Part shown: positions 48,211-56,914 of the stretch, one piece after another
How positions within the stretch are numbered: the stretch's first letter is position 1
Layout of the letters: every line of letters starts with the position of its first letter
Assembly (NCBI RefSeq): GCF_000953635.1
Contig: NZ_LN614830.1
Span: 310,001 to 374,000, forward strand
Source of the DNA: Legionella micdadei
GTDB taxonomy: Bacteria > Pseudomonadota > Gammaproteobacteria > Legionellales > Legionellaceae
Reading direction: 5' to 3'
Length of the DNA stretch: 64,000 nucleotides
Notes under the pieces: model-generated
What the model saw: only the letters and a program-made list of their open reading frames with translations
What the model was told of the DNA's origin: nothing
The model's database searches: none
Position numbers and translations under genes: made by a program

Positions 48211-48939
48211 CTATTTTACAGGAAAATTAAAATAGGTCTTTGGATAGGGTTCATTATTAAGGGTGAAATGCCACCACTCTTGAGGATAGGATCTAAACCC
48301 ATTTTCTGTCATCAGATTACGAAGCAATGCCCGGTTGGCTTTTTGTTTCTTATTTAAATCAGAATAAAAAATGGCAGCGCTTGGATCCATGCAATCAAAC
48401 CGAGTGCCCGTGTCTATGGAATCATCATTGAGATAGTGGTTAGTTTTATCAAAGCAACGAGTAATGGCCGAATTAACAACAGGATATTTTGTCCCGATTT
48501 TGACTAAAGTCAAATCGATGGTGCTTCCTCGGGTATGGCCGGATCCTTTAGCGATATAGCCTTTGGTAAATAAATCCTTTTTGTCTTCGCGCGGATAAAA
48601 GGAAGTTTTCATGCGAGTATCGTCAGGATCGAGGCTCCACTGGTAAAAAGCTTCCACTGCAGTTTGAGGTCGATAACAGTCATAAACTTTAAGGGTATAG
48701 CCTAATTTATTCGCAGCTACTTGTACTTTGGCTAAATGTTCGGCTGCCTCACGAGTGAGAATACAGCGGCCAGATTGATATCCAGGGATCGGACGGCCAA
48801 TAAAATTATAACTTGTAGCATAACGTATATCTTGGATAATGCTTGGCTCAATATCTCGTAAATAAACAAATCCTTTAGGGAGGCCCCAGACTGTTTGACT
48901 CAAGGCATAAAGAAAGAGAGTAAGCAGCATACGTTGCAT
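48211..48939 (-). CDS. D-alanyl-D-alanine dipeptidase (VanX/DdpX type)
   Basis: M15D zinc peptidase. N-terminal signal peptide (MQRMLLTLFLYALSQTVWG) suggests periplasmic location. Zinc site SGHTRGSTID at 133-142 (His135, Asp142), with catalytic Glu221 and ligand His224 in QEWWHF. The 242-residue length with export signal points to murein dipeptide turnover rather than vancomycin resistance, since VanX itself is cytoplasmic. It is divergent from the phosphatase gene across 80 bp. Confidence 0.9.
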   Translation of the reverse strand: MQRMLLTLFLYALSQTVWGLPKGFVYLRDIEPSIIQDIRYATSYNFIGRPIPGYQSGRCILTREAAEHLAKVQVAANKLGYTLKVYDCYRPQTAVEAFYQWSLDPDDTRMKTSFYPREDKKDLFTKGYIAKGSGHTRGSTIDLTLVKIGTKYPVVNSAITRCFDKTNHYLNDDSIDTGTRFDCMDPSAAIFYSDLNKKQKANRALLRNLMTENGFRSYPQEWWHFTLNNEPYPKTYFNFPVK

Positions 48940-48956
48940 GTTAGCCCCACAATACA

Positions 48957-48987
48957 GTTAATATTATCTTAACTTTCCCTTAATATA
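48957..48987 (+). promoter_or_regulatory. triple PmrA-type box upstream of the phosphatase gene
   Basis: GTTAATATT (48957-48965), CTTAACTTT (48968-48976) and CTTAATATA (48979-48987): three 9-mers phased at exactly 11 bp, matching the remembered Legionella PmrA half-site cTTAATatT. It lies 33 nt before the ATG at 49020, in a divergent promoter region. Confidence 0.6.
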
Positions 48988-49019
48988 ATTAAAATTACAT
49001 TTTAAAAATAGAGTTTGCC

Positions 49020-51347
49020 ATGCCCAGAGAACACAGCGAACTTTTTAAAGGCTTAACTCAACAAGTTGGACACGAATTTTGTCTTAACCCAGAGCTGGTT
49101 GAAGAGAGTCTACTTGAAGGCGAAATTAATTATGGGGCAATGAGTGATTTATTGCGCGAGGTAAATGATGCGCAATTTGGTATTGTCTCTACCCTTGATA
49201 ATGGCACAAATACGTGGTTGAGGGATGCGACTCGTGCTACCCCTCTTGGCCAGCGGATGTCCCATGATGCACCTGTGATTGAGGCTAATAATGCTTTGTT
49301 ACGTTGCCTGTCCCGGTTACGCCCCATCGACTTTGCGATTGATAAAAAACATGGCGCTCATGGGCGGGAGCTTCGTGACGAGATCAAAACTGAATTTGGC
49401 TCATTGTGCAGGGAAATTCTAGAAATTGCACAGGGAGAAGGTTCTAATTCCCAGAAGAATGCGCTCATTACCCAAAAAGAAAAAGCATTTAACACCTTTT
49501 TGGTGAAGCAACTTCATGAGGCTAACTTGACTAGGGGGTGTGAAAGTAAAAAGGACGCTGAAAAATTATTGGCTTATTACCGTGATCTATCTAGCGTACT
49601 TTCTCCTGCCCGCACGATGGTTACTTTGACCTATGATGAGTCTGCACATATTTTGCAACGGGAGACACAATATCCTGTTACCGAAAAAACACCAGTCCAG
49701 ATAGAAGCCCTTCAACAACTTGAAACACTAATCCCGTATCCATTTGAGGATGAGAAAAACGCTCACACAATTCGTAATCTTGCAACACAAGAAGCAGATT
49801 ATTTGTTTGCTGAGTTGATTGCTAAACCAGATACTGCTTTACCAGCCCAGGCACGTAAAACGCATCTGGTTGGTGCGAAAAATGCGTTTATTGTTAAAAA
49901 TGAATTAATTCAAATCGTTGATGAGCTCCCTCCTGATGTTGATGGGTTAGAGGCTCAAGATGAAGATGTGCTTTGGTTAGCTCGAATGGGTTCACCGGCT
50001 TTTATTGGTGAAGGTGAAAAAAGTGAAGTAATTCAAATACATACACGCGAAAATTTGGAACAAGTGCGTGCTGCTGCCGCAGCAAGAATGGGTGGCGATG
50101 TTGACACATTGAATCTTCATGTTACCACATTGAATACTTACACGTTTAGTGAAAATCAATCCACTATAATTAAGCACGTGTCTCAAGCAACAAGAGGACG
50201 AGAAGAAAAATCGGACAAGATGTCTTACATGGCAACCAATCCTGAAGGGACTCTTCGAGCTTTGGATATTGCTGAAGGATTAAATTTTGGGGAAGAAGAG
50301 CCGCCACATGGAATTGCTCCTTTCCAAAAAGCGAAGCGCCTCAAAAGCGTAAGTAAGGTTATTTTAGCCGCAAGTAATACGGAAGACACCATTAGTGTTA
50401 TTCATTGTGCAAGTGGCCAGGATAGAACGGGAACTGCAGTTGAAAAGTCGACTCAAGATTGGATGAAGAAGAGATACAAAAGCAAGGGATTAAGCACTAG
50501 AAATATCGAATCTGTACGCGCAGCAGGTGGAAATGCCGCCGAAATTGCCTCTCACCATGTGCATGGGTCTACTGGGATGAAAAGCGATTCCATTGCTAAT
50601 GATCTACTCGGGGAGGCAACATTCTCTCCAGAGGCCCAGCGTGAGTTTTATCTCAAAAGTGCAAAAACCAATAAGCTAAACGAAGTTGACGAGGTTGATT
50701 TTCTAAAGAGACCATGTAGATTTGCCAAAGATGAATACGAGGATTATTTCCGTCAATTTGAAGAGAATTTGAGAAATTCCACAGAACCGTTGATGATTTG
50801 TAAAGGAAACGAAGTAATAAAGCAAGTTAAGAAGATCATTGCGGGAAGGAACCCAGAAAATTTGAACTCGCGCTCTCTTAGTGATTTGTCTCTGGTATTA
50901 TTTGCAGCCAACAAAGCCATGAGAGAGTTAGACGATCCACAAAAAACTCAAGAAAATAGCAAACGGCTTGCAGCGCTAGCAAATAATGTATCGGGTAAAG
51001 CTTCACCAAAATGGCAAGCGCTAGGTGTTGCATTAATGATTTTTGCTTGTGCTTCTTTAGTTGTTGTTGGAATTTTAGCTGCTATTCCAAGTGGAGGAAC
51101 AAGCTTATTGCTCTCTGCAGTTGGCGCCATCGGATTAACTGCTTCTGTTGGCGTAGGAGCTGGTGTTGGGGCAGTTGGTTTTGTTGGAACCGGTATGTTT
51201 TATCTTGGAAGAGAAAAAGGGCTGGCTAAATCGGTAAGTCAATTCAAGCAATCCCTTTTCTATGTTAAAGAAGAATCAAAGTCCGCGATCGAGAATCCAG
51301 AGGAAAAAGATAGGCAAAATACTGATCTCACAAGTTCTTTCAATTAA
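49020..51347 (+). CDS. CX5R phosphatase with C-terminal membrane hairpin, probable Dot/Icm effector
   Basis: 775 residues. The cysteine-phosphatase P-loop HCASGQDRTGT places catalytic Cys463 and Arg469; the CxSGxDRT form resembles phosphoinositide phosphatases such as SopB and SidP more than classical PTPs. The first ~400 residues are helical and unrecognised. Hydrophobic segments at about 665-730 could insert in host membranes. The tail is glutamate-rich (EEKDRQNTD before SSFN), like an E-block. A triple PmrA-type box precedes the gene and a U-tailed terminator follows. Substrate and relation to SidP are inference. Confidence 0.75.
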   Translation: MPREHSELFKGLTQQVGHEFCLNPELVEESLLEGEINYGAMSDLLREVNDAQFGIVSTLDNGTNTWLRDATRATPLGQRMSHDAPVIEANNALLRCLSRLRPIDFAIDKKHGAHGRELRDEIKTEFGSLCREILEIAQGEGSNSQKNALITQKEKAFNTFLVKQLHEANLTRGCESKKDAEKLLAYYRDLSSVLSPARTMVTLTYDESAHILQRETQYPVTEKTPVQIEALQQLETLIPYPFEDEKNAHTIRNLATQEADYLFAELIAKPDTALPAQARKTHLVGAKNAFIVKNELIQIVDELPPDVDGLEAQDEDVLWLARMGSPAFIGEGEKSEVIQIHTRENLEQVRAAAAARMGGDVDTLNLHVTTLNTYTFSENQSTIIKHVSQATRGREEKSDKMSYMATNPEGTLRALDIAEGLNFGEEEPPHGIAPFQKAKRLKSVSKVILAASNTEDTISVIHCASGQDRTGTAVEKSTQDWMKKRYKSKGLSTRNIESVRAAGGNAAEIASHHVHGSTGMKSDSIANDLLGEATFSPEAQREFYLKSAKTNKLNEVDEVDFLKRPCRFAKDEYEDYFRQFEENLRNSTEPLMICKGNEVIKQVKKIIAGRNPENLNSRSLSDLSLVLFAANKAMRELDDPQKTQENSKRLAALANNVSGKASPKWQALGVALMIFACASLVVVGILAAIPSGGTSLLLSAVGAIGLTASVGVGAGVGAVGFVGTGMFYLGREKGLAKSVSQFKQSLFYVKEESKSAIENPEEKDRQNTDLTSSFN

Positions 51348-51416
51348 CCGTAATTTCATTACGTATGAAGGTGTTACGTAGAATTGCTAAAGGAATAGGG
51401 CAGCACACTGAATCTG

Positions 51417-51448
51417 AAGAGATAGTGGATTAATAATATCTCTTTTTT
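51417..51448 (+). terminator. terminator after the phosphatase gene
   Basis: AAGAGATA (51417-51424) and TATCTCTT (51437-51444), an 8-bp stem followed by TTTT. The remainder of 51348-51673 contains no gene I can support. Confidence 0.7.
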
Positions 51449-51673
51449 ATGAAAGAAGTATTTCTGGATTAGTAGGCCAAGCTCAAGCGGTTTACTTTTC
51501 TAGTTCCTAATAACTCACTTGCTTAGCTATGGTTCACAAGAGAGCATTGAAGATATGCCTTTTGAAAAGGAATAAAAGCGGGGGTACCTAGTAGGTAACG
51601 AAAAATTGATGGAGGCAGATCCTTTGCCCCAGTAATCGGAAGAAACAGTAGCAAAAAAATCAACATTAATGAT

Positions 51674-52465
51674 TTAACTCTTTATTTCCTCAGGTTGTTG
51701 TTTTTTTCTATGCTTATTTTTCCATTCAGTATCAATTGCACCCTTTTCAAAGCCGGTTAATTGATGATTAAGGGCAACGCGGTCATCAAATACAAAACAG
51801 GTTCCCTCCCATAGCGAATCTTCTGCTGGCATGGATTCTAAGTAATTTAATATCCCGCCTTTTAATTGATAAACTTCCTCAAAGCCCAGTTTTTTTAGAT
51901 AAGAAGTGGATTTTTCGCAGCGAATACCACCAGTACAAAACATAGCAATCTTTTTGTCCTTTTTCTCTAAAAGATGGGTTTCAACGTATTCTGGAAAGTC
52001 TCTAAAATTCTCTGTATTTGGGTTAATTGCGTTTTTAAAAGTACCCAGTTTTACTTCATAGTCATTTCGGGTATCGATAAGAACAACTTCCGGGTCTGAA
52101 ATTAATTCGTTCCATTCCGCAGGATTTAAGTGAGTTCCGGAGAGCTCGAGTGGGTCAACGCCGTCTACACCCAACGTGACAATTTCCTTACGTAATTTGA
52201 CCTTAGCTTTGGCGAACGGGTTAAACTCGTTATAGGTCGGTCTGAAGGCTAGATCCTCTAAACCTGAATAACTTTTTAGAAAGGCTATGAGTGGCTCAAT
52301 TTCTTCTTTTTGGCCACAGAAAGTACCGTTGATTCCTTCGCTTGCTAAAATGATAGTTCCTTTAACTTGATTTTCCTTCATTACTTTTAGGATGGGTTCT
52401 CTCATTGACTCATAATTGTTAAGAGAAACAAATTTATAAAAAGTCATAACTACATACGATTTCAT
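51674..52465 (-). CDS. trhO: tRNA uridine-34 hydroxylase, rhodanese-like
   Basis: Oxygen-dependent 5-hydroxyuridine formation at the tRNA wobble position. 263 residues: an N-terminal acylphosphatase-like domain (ASEGINGTF) and a rhodanese domain with [11 protein letters not shown], active Cys177 and conserved Cys183. Basic Lys-rich tail. The start at 52465 has AGGT 7 nt upstream; Met7 is an alternative. It stands alone. Confidence 0.92.
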   Translation of the reverse strand: MKSYVVMTFYKFVSLNNYESMREPILKVMKENQVKGTIILASEGINGTFCGQKEEIEPLIAFLKSYSGLEDLAFRPTYNEFNPFAKAKVKLRKEIVTLGVDGVDPLELSGTHLNPAEWNELISDPEVVLIDTRNDYEVKLGTFKNAINPNTENFRDFPEYVETHLLEKKDKKIAMFCTGGIRCEKSTSYLKKLGFEEVYQLKGGILNYLESMPAEDSLWEGTCFVFDDRVALNHQLTGFEKGAIDTEWKNKHRKKQQPEEIKS

Positions 52466-52560
52466 TTTTTTACCTAATTGATACAGTCTATTCTTACTAG
52501 GATCTATTCTGCCAGTTTTAAATGGGCTGTGTTGATTGTTAAAGCAATGCTTCCTATTTT

Positions 52561-52622
52561 ACTACTATTCTAGTAGTGTGCAAAAGGGTATGAAGCAGAG
52601 TTCTCTTTGTAAAGAGAACTCT
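52561..52622. repeat. two palindromes between trhO and the lipoprotein gene
   Basis: ACTACTA-TTC-TAGTAGT (52561-52577) and AGAGTTCTCTTT with AAAGAGAACTCT (52597-52622). The latter is a perfect 12-bp stem with a 2-nt centre. They may terminate the lipoprotein transcript on the minus strand, although U-tracts are poor. Confidence 0.4.
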
Positions 52623-52647
52623 ATTTTAATCTGATTAACCAAATGGA

Positions 52648-52878
52648 CTAGTAATAATCGATAGTCGTGGTGGTGACATCAATCGGATCTGTATCAATTA
52701 TGGTAACTGGATCATAATAGATCGGTCTTACAACCACTGCTTCGGGGGCTGGCACCACTCGAGTCGTGGTTATAGTGGGCGTATATGTCACAGAGCGATA
52801 TTCTAAAACTCCAGGACTTGTGCAACACCCACAGGCTGCCAGAAGAACAATCATTGGGGCTAGCGCTATCCATTTCAT
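52648..52878 (-). CDS. small lipoprotein
   Basis: 76 residues from the ATG at 52878; the in-frame ATG at 52890 overlaps a TGAGGT Shine-Dalgarno that serves 52878. The signal peptide ends in a LLAAC lipobox, so the protein is probably a lipid-anchored envelope protein. The mature part is short, rich in Thr, Val, Pro and Tyr and ends in IDYY. No family recognised. Confidence 0.75.
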   Translation of the reverse strand: MKWIALAPMIVLLAACGCCTSPGVLEYRSVTYTPTITTTRVVPAPEAVVVRPIYYDPVTIIDTDPIDVTTTTIDYY

Positions 52879-53072
52879 GATTAACCTCAAAAGTGTTATT
52901 CTCAGGTCAAATTGTAGATTACTTGAACAATATTCTCCAGTTTAATCCCAACTAAATGAAACAGATAAGAAAAAAATAAAATTGCTCATGACACAATATC
53001 GATTTAAGTAAGATCAAAATATTGAGATGCGATTTAACTTAAAAGGGGTTAAATTGAATTTACATCGATAAA

Positions 53073-53345
53073 TCATTCTGTTTCAGACGGCGGAGCGGCA
53101 CTTAAGTAATAGAGGAAAACTAGAAGCTGGGCGACTGCCAGATAAAGCTTAGGGGGTATTTCTGAGCTTAAATTCACCTCAGCAAGCAGGGCTGTCAACT
53201 CCTCATTTTTTTGTAAAGGGACACCATGTTTTTTGGCGGCACTAATGATTTGTTCTGCAATAATACCTTCTCCTTTAGCGGTGACTTTGGGAGCCGATGT
53301 ACCATCATAGTGCAGCGCAATTGCCTGTAATTTATCTTTGTTCAT
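53073..53345 (-). CDS. FlhB C-terminal-domain-like protein
   Basis: 90 residues resembling the cytoplasmic C-terminal domain of FlhB (AKGEGIIAEQI, AAKKHGVPL, EIPPKLYLAVAQLLVFLYYL), but without the membrane part and without the NPTH autocleavage motif, which reads SAPKV here. Such proteins (FhlB type) are linked to flagellar export switching. The 4-nt overlap with the FliK-like gene (53342-53345) supports this role. Confidence 0.82.
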   Translation of the reverse strand: MNKDKLQAIALHYDGTSAPKVTAKGEGIIAEQIISAAKKHGVPLQKNEELTALLAEVNLSSEIPPKLYLAVAQLLVFLYYLSAAPPSETE

Positions 53346-54517
53346 ATGTGTATATCCAATAAACGTAAATCACGAATGTCTACCTCATGATCTTCTAAAC
53401 CTAAATGCAGATTCCATAAGCGTAGGGTTAATCCCACAGAGCTTAAAAGATTATCGAAAGCTTGCTGATGAGAATTTAAAAGCGCTACGGTATTTTGTTG
53501 TTCTGCATTGATTTGAATATCAATAGCCATATCCTGCATTTTTACCCTTGCTTGTATATCGCCTAAGCCTGGTAAATTCACTGCAAAGCTAATCGACCAA
53601 CTCGAGGCCAAAGAGGGTGTCTCTTGACGGTGCTCTTTAATTTGGATGGGAATGACATCAATTCCAGTGGGTGTCTTTAAGGGGAGATCGAGCATGAGGT
53701 TGAGGGCTTGATCGGTAGGTTGAAGCAAATTAGTCAATTGGGCGGTTTTGATTCTCGCTAAAACCTGATCGGTTTGCTCATACAGGAGCTCTAAGAGCGT
53801 ACTTATCGGTTTTCCAGTAAAAGATGGGGCAAGCAATTGATGCATGGGCTGTGGAATAGCTCCAGGTAATGGTAAAGATTCGCGTTGAGGTAAATTAGGA
53901 GCTGAATTTATCCCAGGAGTGGTTGATTTCACTCCTTCATTCATCAAAGCATGCAGTAATCGTAAGCACTGCCTTTTAAAGTCGTTCTGTAAATCACCAG
54001 TGCCGTTTCGTCGCCAATTGAATAAATTTGCTTCCCAAAAAAGCCCACAGTTAGCAATCGCTTGACTAAGTTGCTGAGGCAATTGCGTGATCGAGCTAAT
54101 ACTTATGAGCAATTCATTAATCTGTTGCCTGATAGAGTCGGGCAAATGAATAGTATCGAGGGCAGCTAGAGTGGCAAATAAATGTGTTGCCGGCGCTTGT
54201 TTGGGTAGTGTTTTTGCTAAAGCAGCTTCCATAGGGGTTAAGGGTGGGGGCTCGCGCAAAACTTGCAAAACAATCGTCCCATCCTCTGTTTTTATGACCT
54301 TAAGCTGAAGTAAATCGCCAGGCTCTAAATGCTGCGAGGTTTGCGCATTGATATTTTCACCGTCAATGTTAATCAGGACTTGGTTTTCGGTAAGCGACTT
54401 AACCACCACGGCTTTTAGAATCTGGCCGACGTAGAGCTCGGTATCTGGTTTAGTCAGTTTGAGTTCTTGGGTTGGATTTAGTCGGATACTTGGCGTGTTC
54501 GAAAGATCAACAGGCAT
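53342..54517 (-). CDS. fliK: FliK-like flagellar hook-length control protein
   Basis: 391 residues. The N-terminal region has a beta domain (YVGQILKAVVVKSLTENQVL), a Gln- and Pro-rich middle, and a C-terminal FliK-type domain (NLPGLGDIQARVKMQDMAI to the end, with a long helix before LRLWNLHLGL). It sets the length of the flagellar hook in the family. Coupled by overlap to the FlhB-like gene; no other flagellar gene is in the window. Confidence 0.75.
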   Translation of the reverse strand: MPVDLSNTPSIRLNPTQELKLTKPDTELYVGQILKAVVVKSLTENQVLINIDGENINAQTSQHLEPGDLLQLKVIKTEDGTIVLQVLREPPPLTPMEAALAKTLPKQAPATHLFATLAALDTIHLPDSIRQQINELLISISSITQLPQQLSQAIANCGLFWEANLFNWRRNGTGDLQNDFKRQCLRLLHALMNEGVKSTTPGINSAPNLPQRESLPLPGAIPQPMHQLLAPSFTGKPISTLLELLYEQTDQVLARIKTAQLTNLLQPTDQALNLMLDLPLKTPTGIDVIPIQIKEHRQETPSLASSWSISFAVNLPGLGDIQARVKMQDMAIDIQINAEQQNTVALLNSHQQAFDNLLSSVGLTLRLWNLHLGLEDHEVDIRDLRLLDIHI

Positions 54518-54628
54518 ACATTATTCCCTTAATTTGCTTGTCATCCACAAATTCATTTCACTATACTGATGCCGATTATATCGGCTGATAGAGTAATTTA
54601 CTTAACCTATCGCTATAAAAAAGGACTT

Positions 54629-54666
54629 AGAGCCTGTTTTTTAGAAGAAGGCTCTCCATAAACAGG
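54629..54666 (+). promoter_or_regulatory. mutually exclusive hairpins in the E1 5' leader
   Basis: Hairpin 1: AGAGCCT (54629-54635) with AGGCTCT (54649-54655). Hairpin 2: CCTGTTT (54633-54639) with AAACAGG (54660-54666). They share bases 54633-54635, so only one can form. Hairpin 2 covers the AGGG Shine-Dalgarno (54664-54667) of the ATG at 54677. Confidence 0.45.
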
Positions 54667-54676
54667 GTGTACAACA

Positions 54677-56914
54677 ATGTTAGATAGAGCTAGCGTCGTC
54701 GACGAACAATTTGTTAACCGTGTCACTCAAGCAAATTTCCCTCCTGCAATAAGTCCAACCCGCTTAGCACAGGCTGGTATGGACAAAAAAATTGCGATCG
54801 AACTCTTTGATTCACAAATTAAATCACGTCTACTTGACCTTATTGCTCGTCAGTTAAAAGAAAAAGGATTGTCCTATTACACAATTGGTAGCAGCGGTCA
54901 TGAAGGCAATGCAGCATTTGGGAAAGTATTTCGCGTCAGTGATATGGCTTTTTTGCATTATCGGAGCGGCGCGTTTTACTTACAACGCGCCAAGCAACTG
55001 CCCAGTTGCGATGGTGTTCAGGATATTCTATTATCGCTTGTTGCTGCAGCAGCCGATCCTATTGCAGGTGGGCGCCACAAAGTCTTTGGTAGCGTAGCCC
55101 TAACTATTCCGCCACAAACTTCAACAATTGCCTCACATTTGCCCAAAGCCCTTGGCGCTGCAATTTCGATTACTCGTGCAAGGGAGCTAGCAATTTATTC
55201 AAAATTACCGGCTGATTCAATCATCCTTTGCTCATTTGGTGATGCTTCAACGAACCATGCCTCAGCACAAACGACTTTAAATGCTTGTTCTTGGATTGCT
55301 ACTCAGCAATACCCCTTGCCGTTAATTTTTATTTGTGAAGATAACGGCATCGGTATCTCAGTACCAACACCCAGTAATTGGATCGAATCTTCGGTGAAAC
55401 AAAGGCCAGGGTTGCACTACATTGCCTGCGATGGTTTAAATCTGGCTGATGTTTATTTAAAAGCTAAACAAGCGGAATCTATCGCAAGAGCTAAGAAGCA
55501 GCCTGTTTTCCTTCACATGAAATGCGTGCGATTGTTAGGTCATGCCGGTTCTGATATTGAGTTTCAATATAATTCACAATCCGAGATTGAGCAACGTGAA
55601 GCAAATGACCCCTTATTGCACACAGCAAGACTATTATGTCAAGAAGGATGGATGACAGCCAAAACAATACTAACGCTATATCAAGACAATAAAACGCTTA
55701 TTGAAGCTAAAGCGGTGGAAGCGATCCGGTTGCCGAAAATGAACAGTGCTCAAGAGGTGATGTCTTCCCTGTTACCCAAGACACGCAATAAGCGGATATA
55801 TCTACCGCCCGACAATGCCCGTCGGGCTGAAGTTTTTGGTAATGCATATAGCCAATTAAATTTAAAACGCAACCTTTGCCAACACATCAATTTTGCTCTT
55901 ACTGATCTCATGATGCAGTACCCTAATATGCTGATTTTTGGTGAGGATGTTGGCAAAAAAGGCGGAGTTTACCGGGTAACTGCAGATTTGCAAGCTCGCT
56001 TTGGTCAGCGTAGAGTTTTTGATTCATTGCTCGATGAGACGACCATTTTGGGTACGGCAATCGGGCTTGCTCATAACGGGTTTATACCTGTACCTGAGAT
56101 TCAATTTTTAGCGTATTTACATAATGCAGAAGATCAGTTGCGTGGCGAAGCGTCGACTTTGTCCTTCTTTTCTAATGGCCAGTATCAAAATCCGATGGTT
56201 ATCCGTATTGCTTCTTTAGCGTATCAGAAAGGCTTTGGCGGCCATTTTCACAATGATAATTCAATTGCGGTATTGCGCGATTTGCCAGGAGTCGTTGTTG
56301 CTTGTCCCTCAAACGGCCCAGATGCAGCCAAGATGTTGCGCTCGTGCATGAGATTGGCGCATGAAGAAGGTCGTATCGTAGTATTTCTCGAACCCATCGC
56401 CTTATATATGACTAAAGATTTGCATGAGGCAGGGGACAATGGTTGGCTTTTTGATTACCCACCTGTCGATGAAATGATTGAACCCGGTGAGGTTGGTGTT
56501 TATGGCGAAGGTGAGACAGTGATACTTACCTATGCAAATGGTTATTATTTGTCTAGGCAAGCCGTAAAAATCCTTGAGCAAGAACATGGTATTGCGGTAA
56601 AACTTATTGATTTACGCTGGTTAAGCCCATTACCCACTGAAGCAATTTTAAAAGAAGTGAGTAAAGCAAAACGCGTTTTAATTGTTGACGAAGGACGCCA
56701 AAGCGGCTCGGTGAGTGAAGGGTTAATCACGATGTTAGTTGAACAGACAGTCCATCGCTTGAAAATAAAACGTATTACGGGTGAGGACTGTTTCATTCCA
56801 TTAGGTACCGCCTGGCAATATCTGTTGCCCAGCCGTGATTCTATTGTGGAGGCCGTTTTGGCCTTAAATTCAGTTAAAAGGGAGAAAGATCGTGGACGAC
56901 TTGTTATTTCTTGA
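54677..56914 (+). CDS. 2-oxoacid dehydrogenase E1, fused alpha and beta subunits
   Basis: TPP enzyme, most like the branched-chain or 2-oxoisovalerate type E1. The N-terminal half is E1-alpha (SGHEGNAA, HYRSGAFYL, TPP site from GDAST at 188 to EDNG at 221-224). The C-terminal half from about 385 is E1-beta (FGEDVGKKGGVYRVT, EIQFLAYLHNAEDQLRGE, DLRWLSPLP). 745 residues. No E2 or E3 gene is nearby. It overlaps the next gene by 23 nt. A possible RNA switch lies in its leader. Confidence 0.92.
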   Translation: MLDRASVVDEQFVNRVTQANFPPAISPTRLAQAGMDKKIAIELFDSQIKSRLLDLIARQLKEKGLSYYTIGSSGHEGNAAFGKVFRVSDMAFLHYRSGAFYLQRAKQLPSCDGVQDILLSLVAAAADPIAGGRHKVFGSVALTIPPQTSTIASHLPKALGAAISITRARELAIYSKLPADSIILCSFGDASTNHASAQTTLNACSWIATQQYPLPLIFICEDNGIGISVPTPSNWIESSVKQRPGLHYIACDGLNLADVYLKAKQAESIARAKKQPVFLHMKCVRLLGHAGSDIEFQYNSQSEIEQREANDPLLHTARLLCQEGWMTAKTILTLYQDNKTLIEAKAVEAIRLPKMNSAQEVMSSLLPKTRNKRIYLPPDNARRAEVFGNAYSQLNLKRNLCQHINFALTDLMMQYPNMLIFGEDVGKKGGVYRVTADLQARFGQRRVFDSLLDETTILGTAIGLAHNGFIPVPEIQFLAYLHNAEDQLRGEASTLSFFSNGQYQNPMVIRIASLAYQKGFGGHFHNDNSIAVLRDLPGVVVACPSNGPDAAKMLRSCMRLAHEEGRIVVFLEPIALYMTKDLHEAGDNGWLFDYPPVDEMIEPGEVGVYGEGETVILTYANGYYLSRQAVKILEQEHGIAVKLIDLRWLSPLPTEAILKEVSKAKRVLIVDEGRQSGSVSEGLITMLVEQTVHRLKIKRITGEDCFIPLGTAWQYLLPSRDSIVEAVLALNSVKREKDRGRLVIS

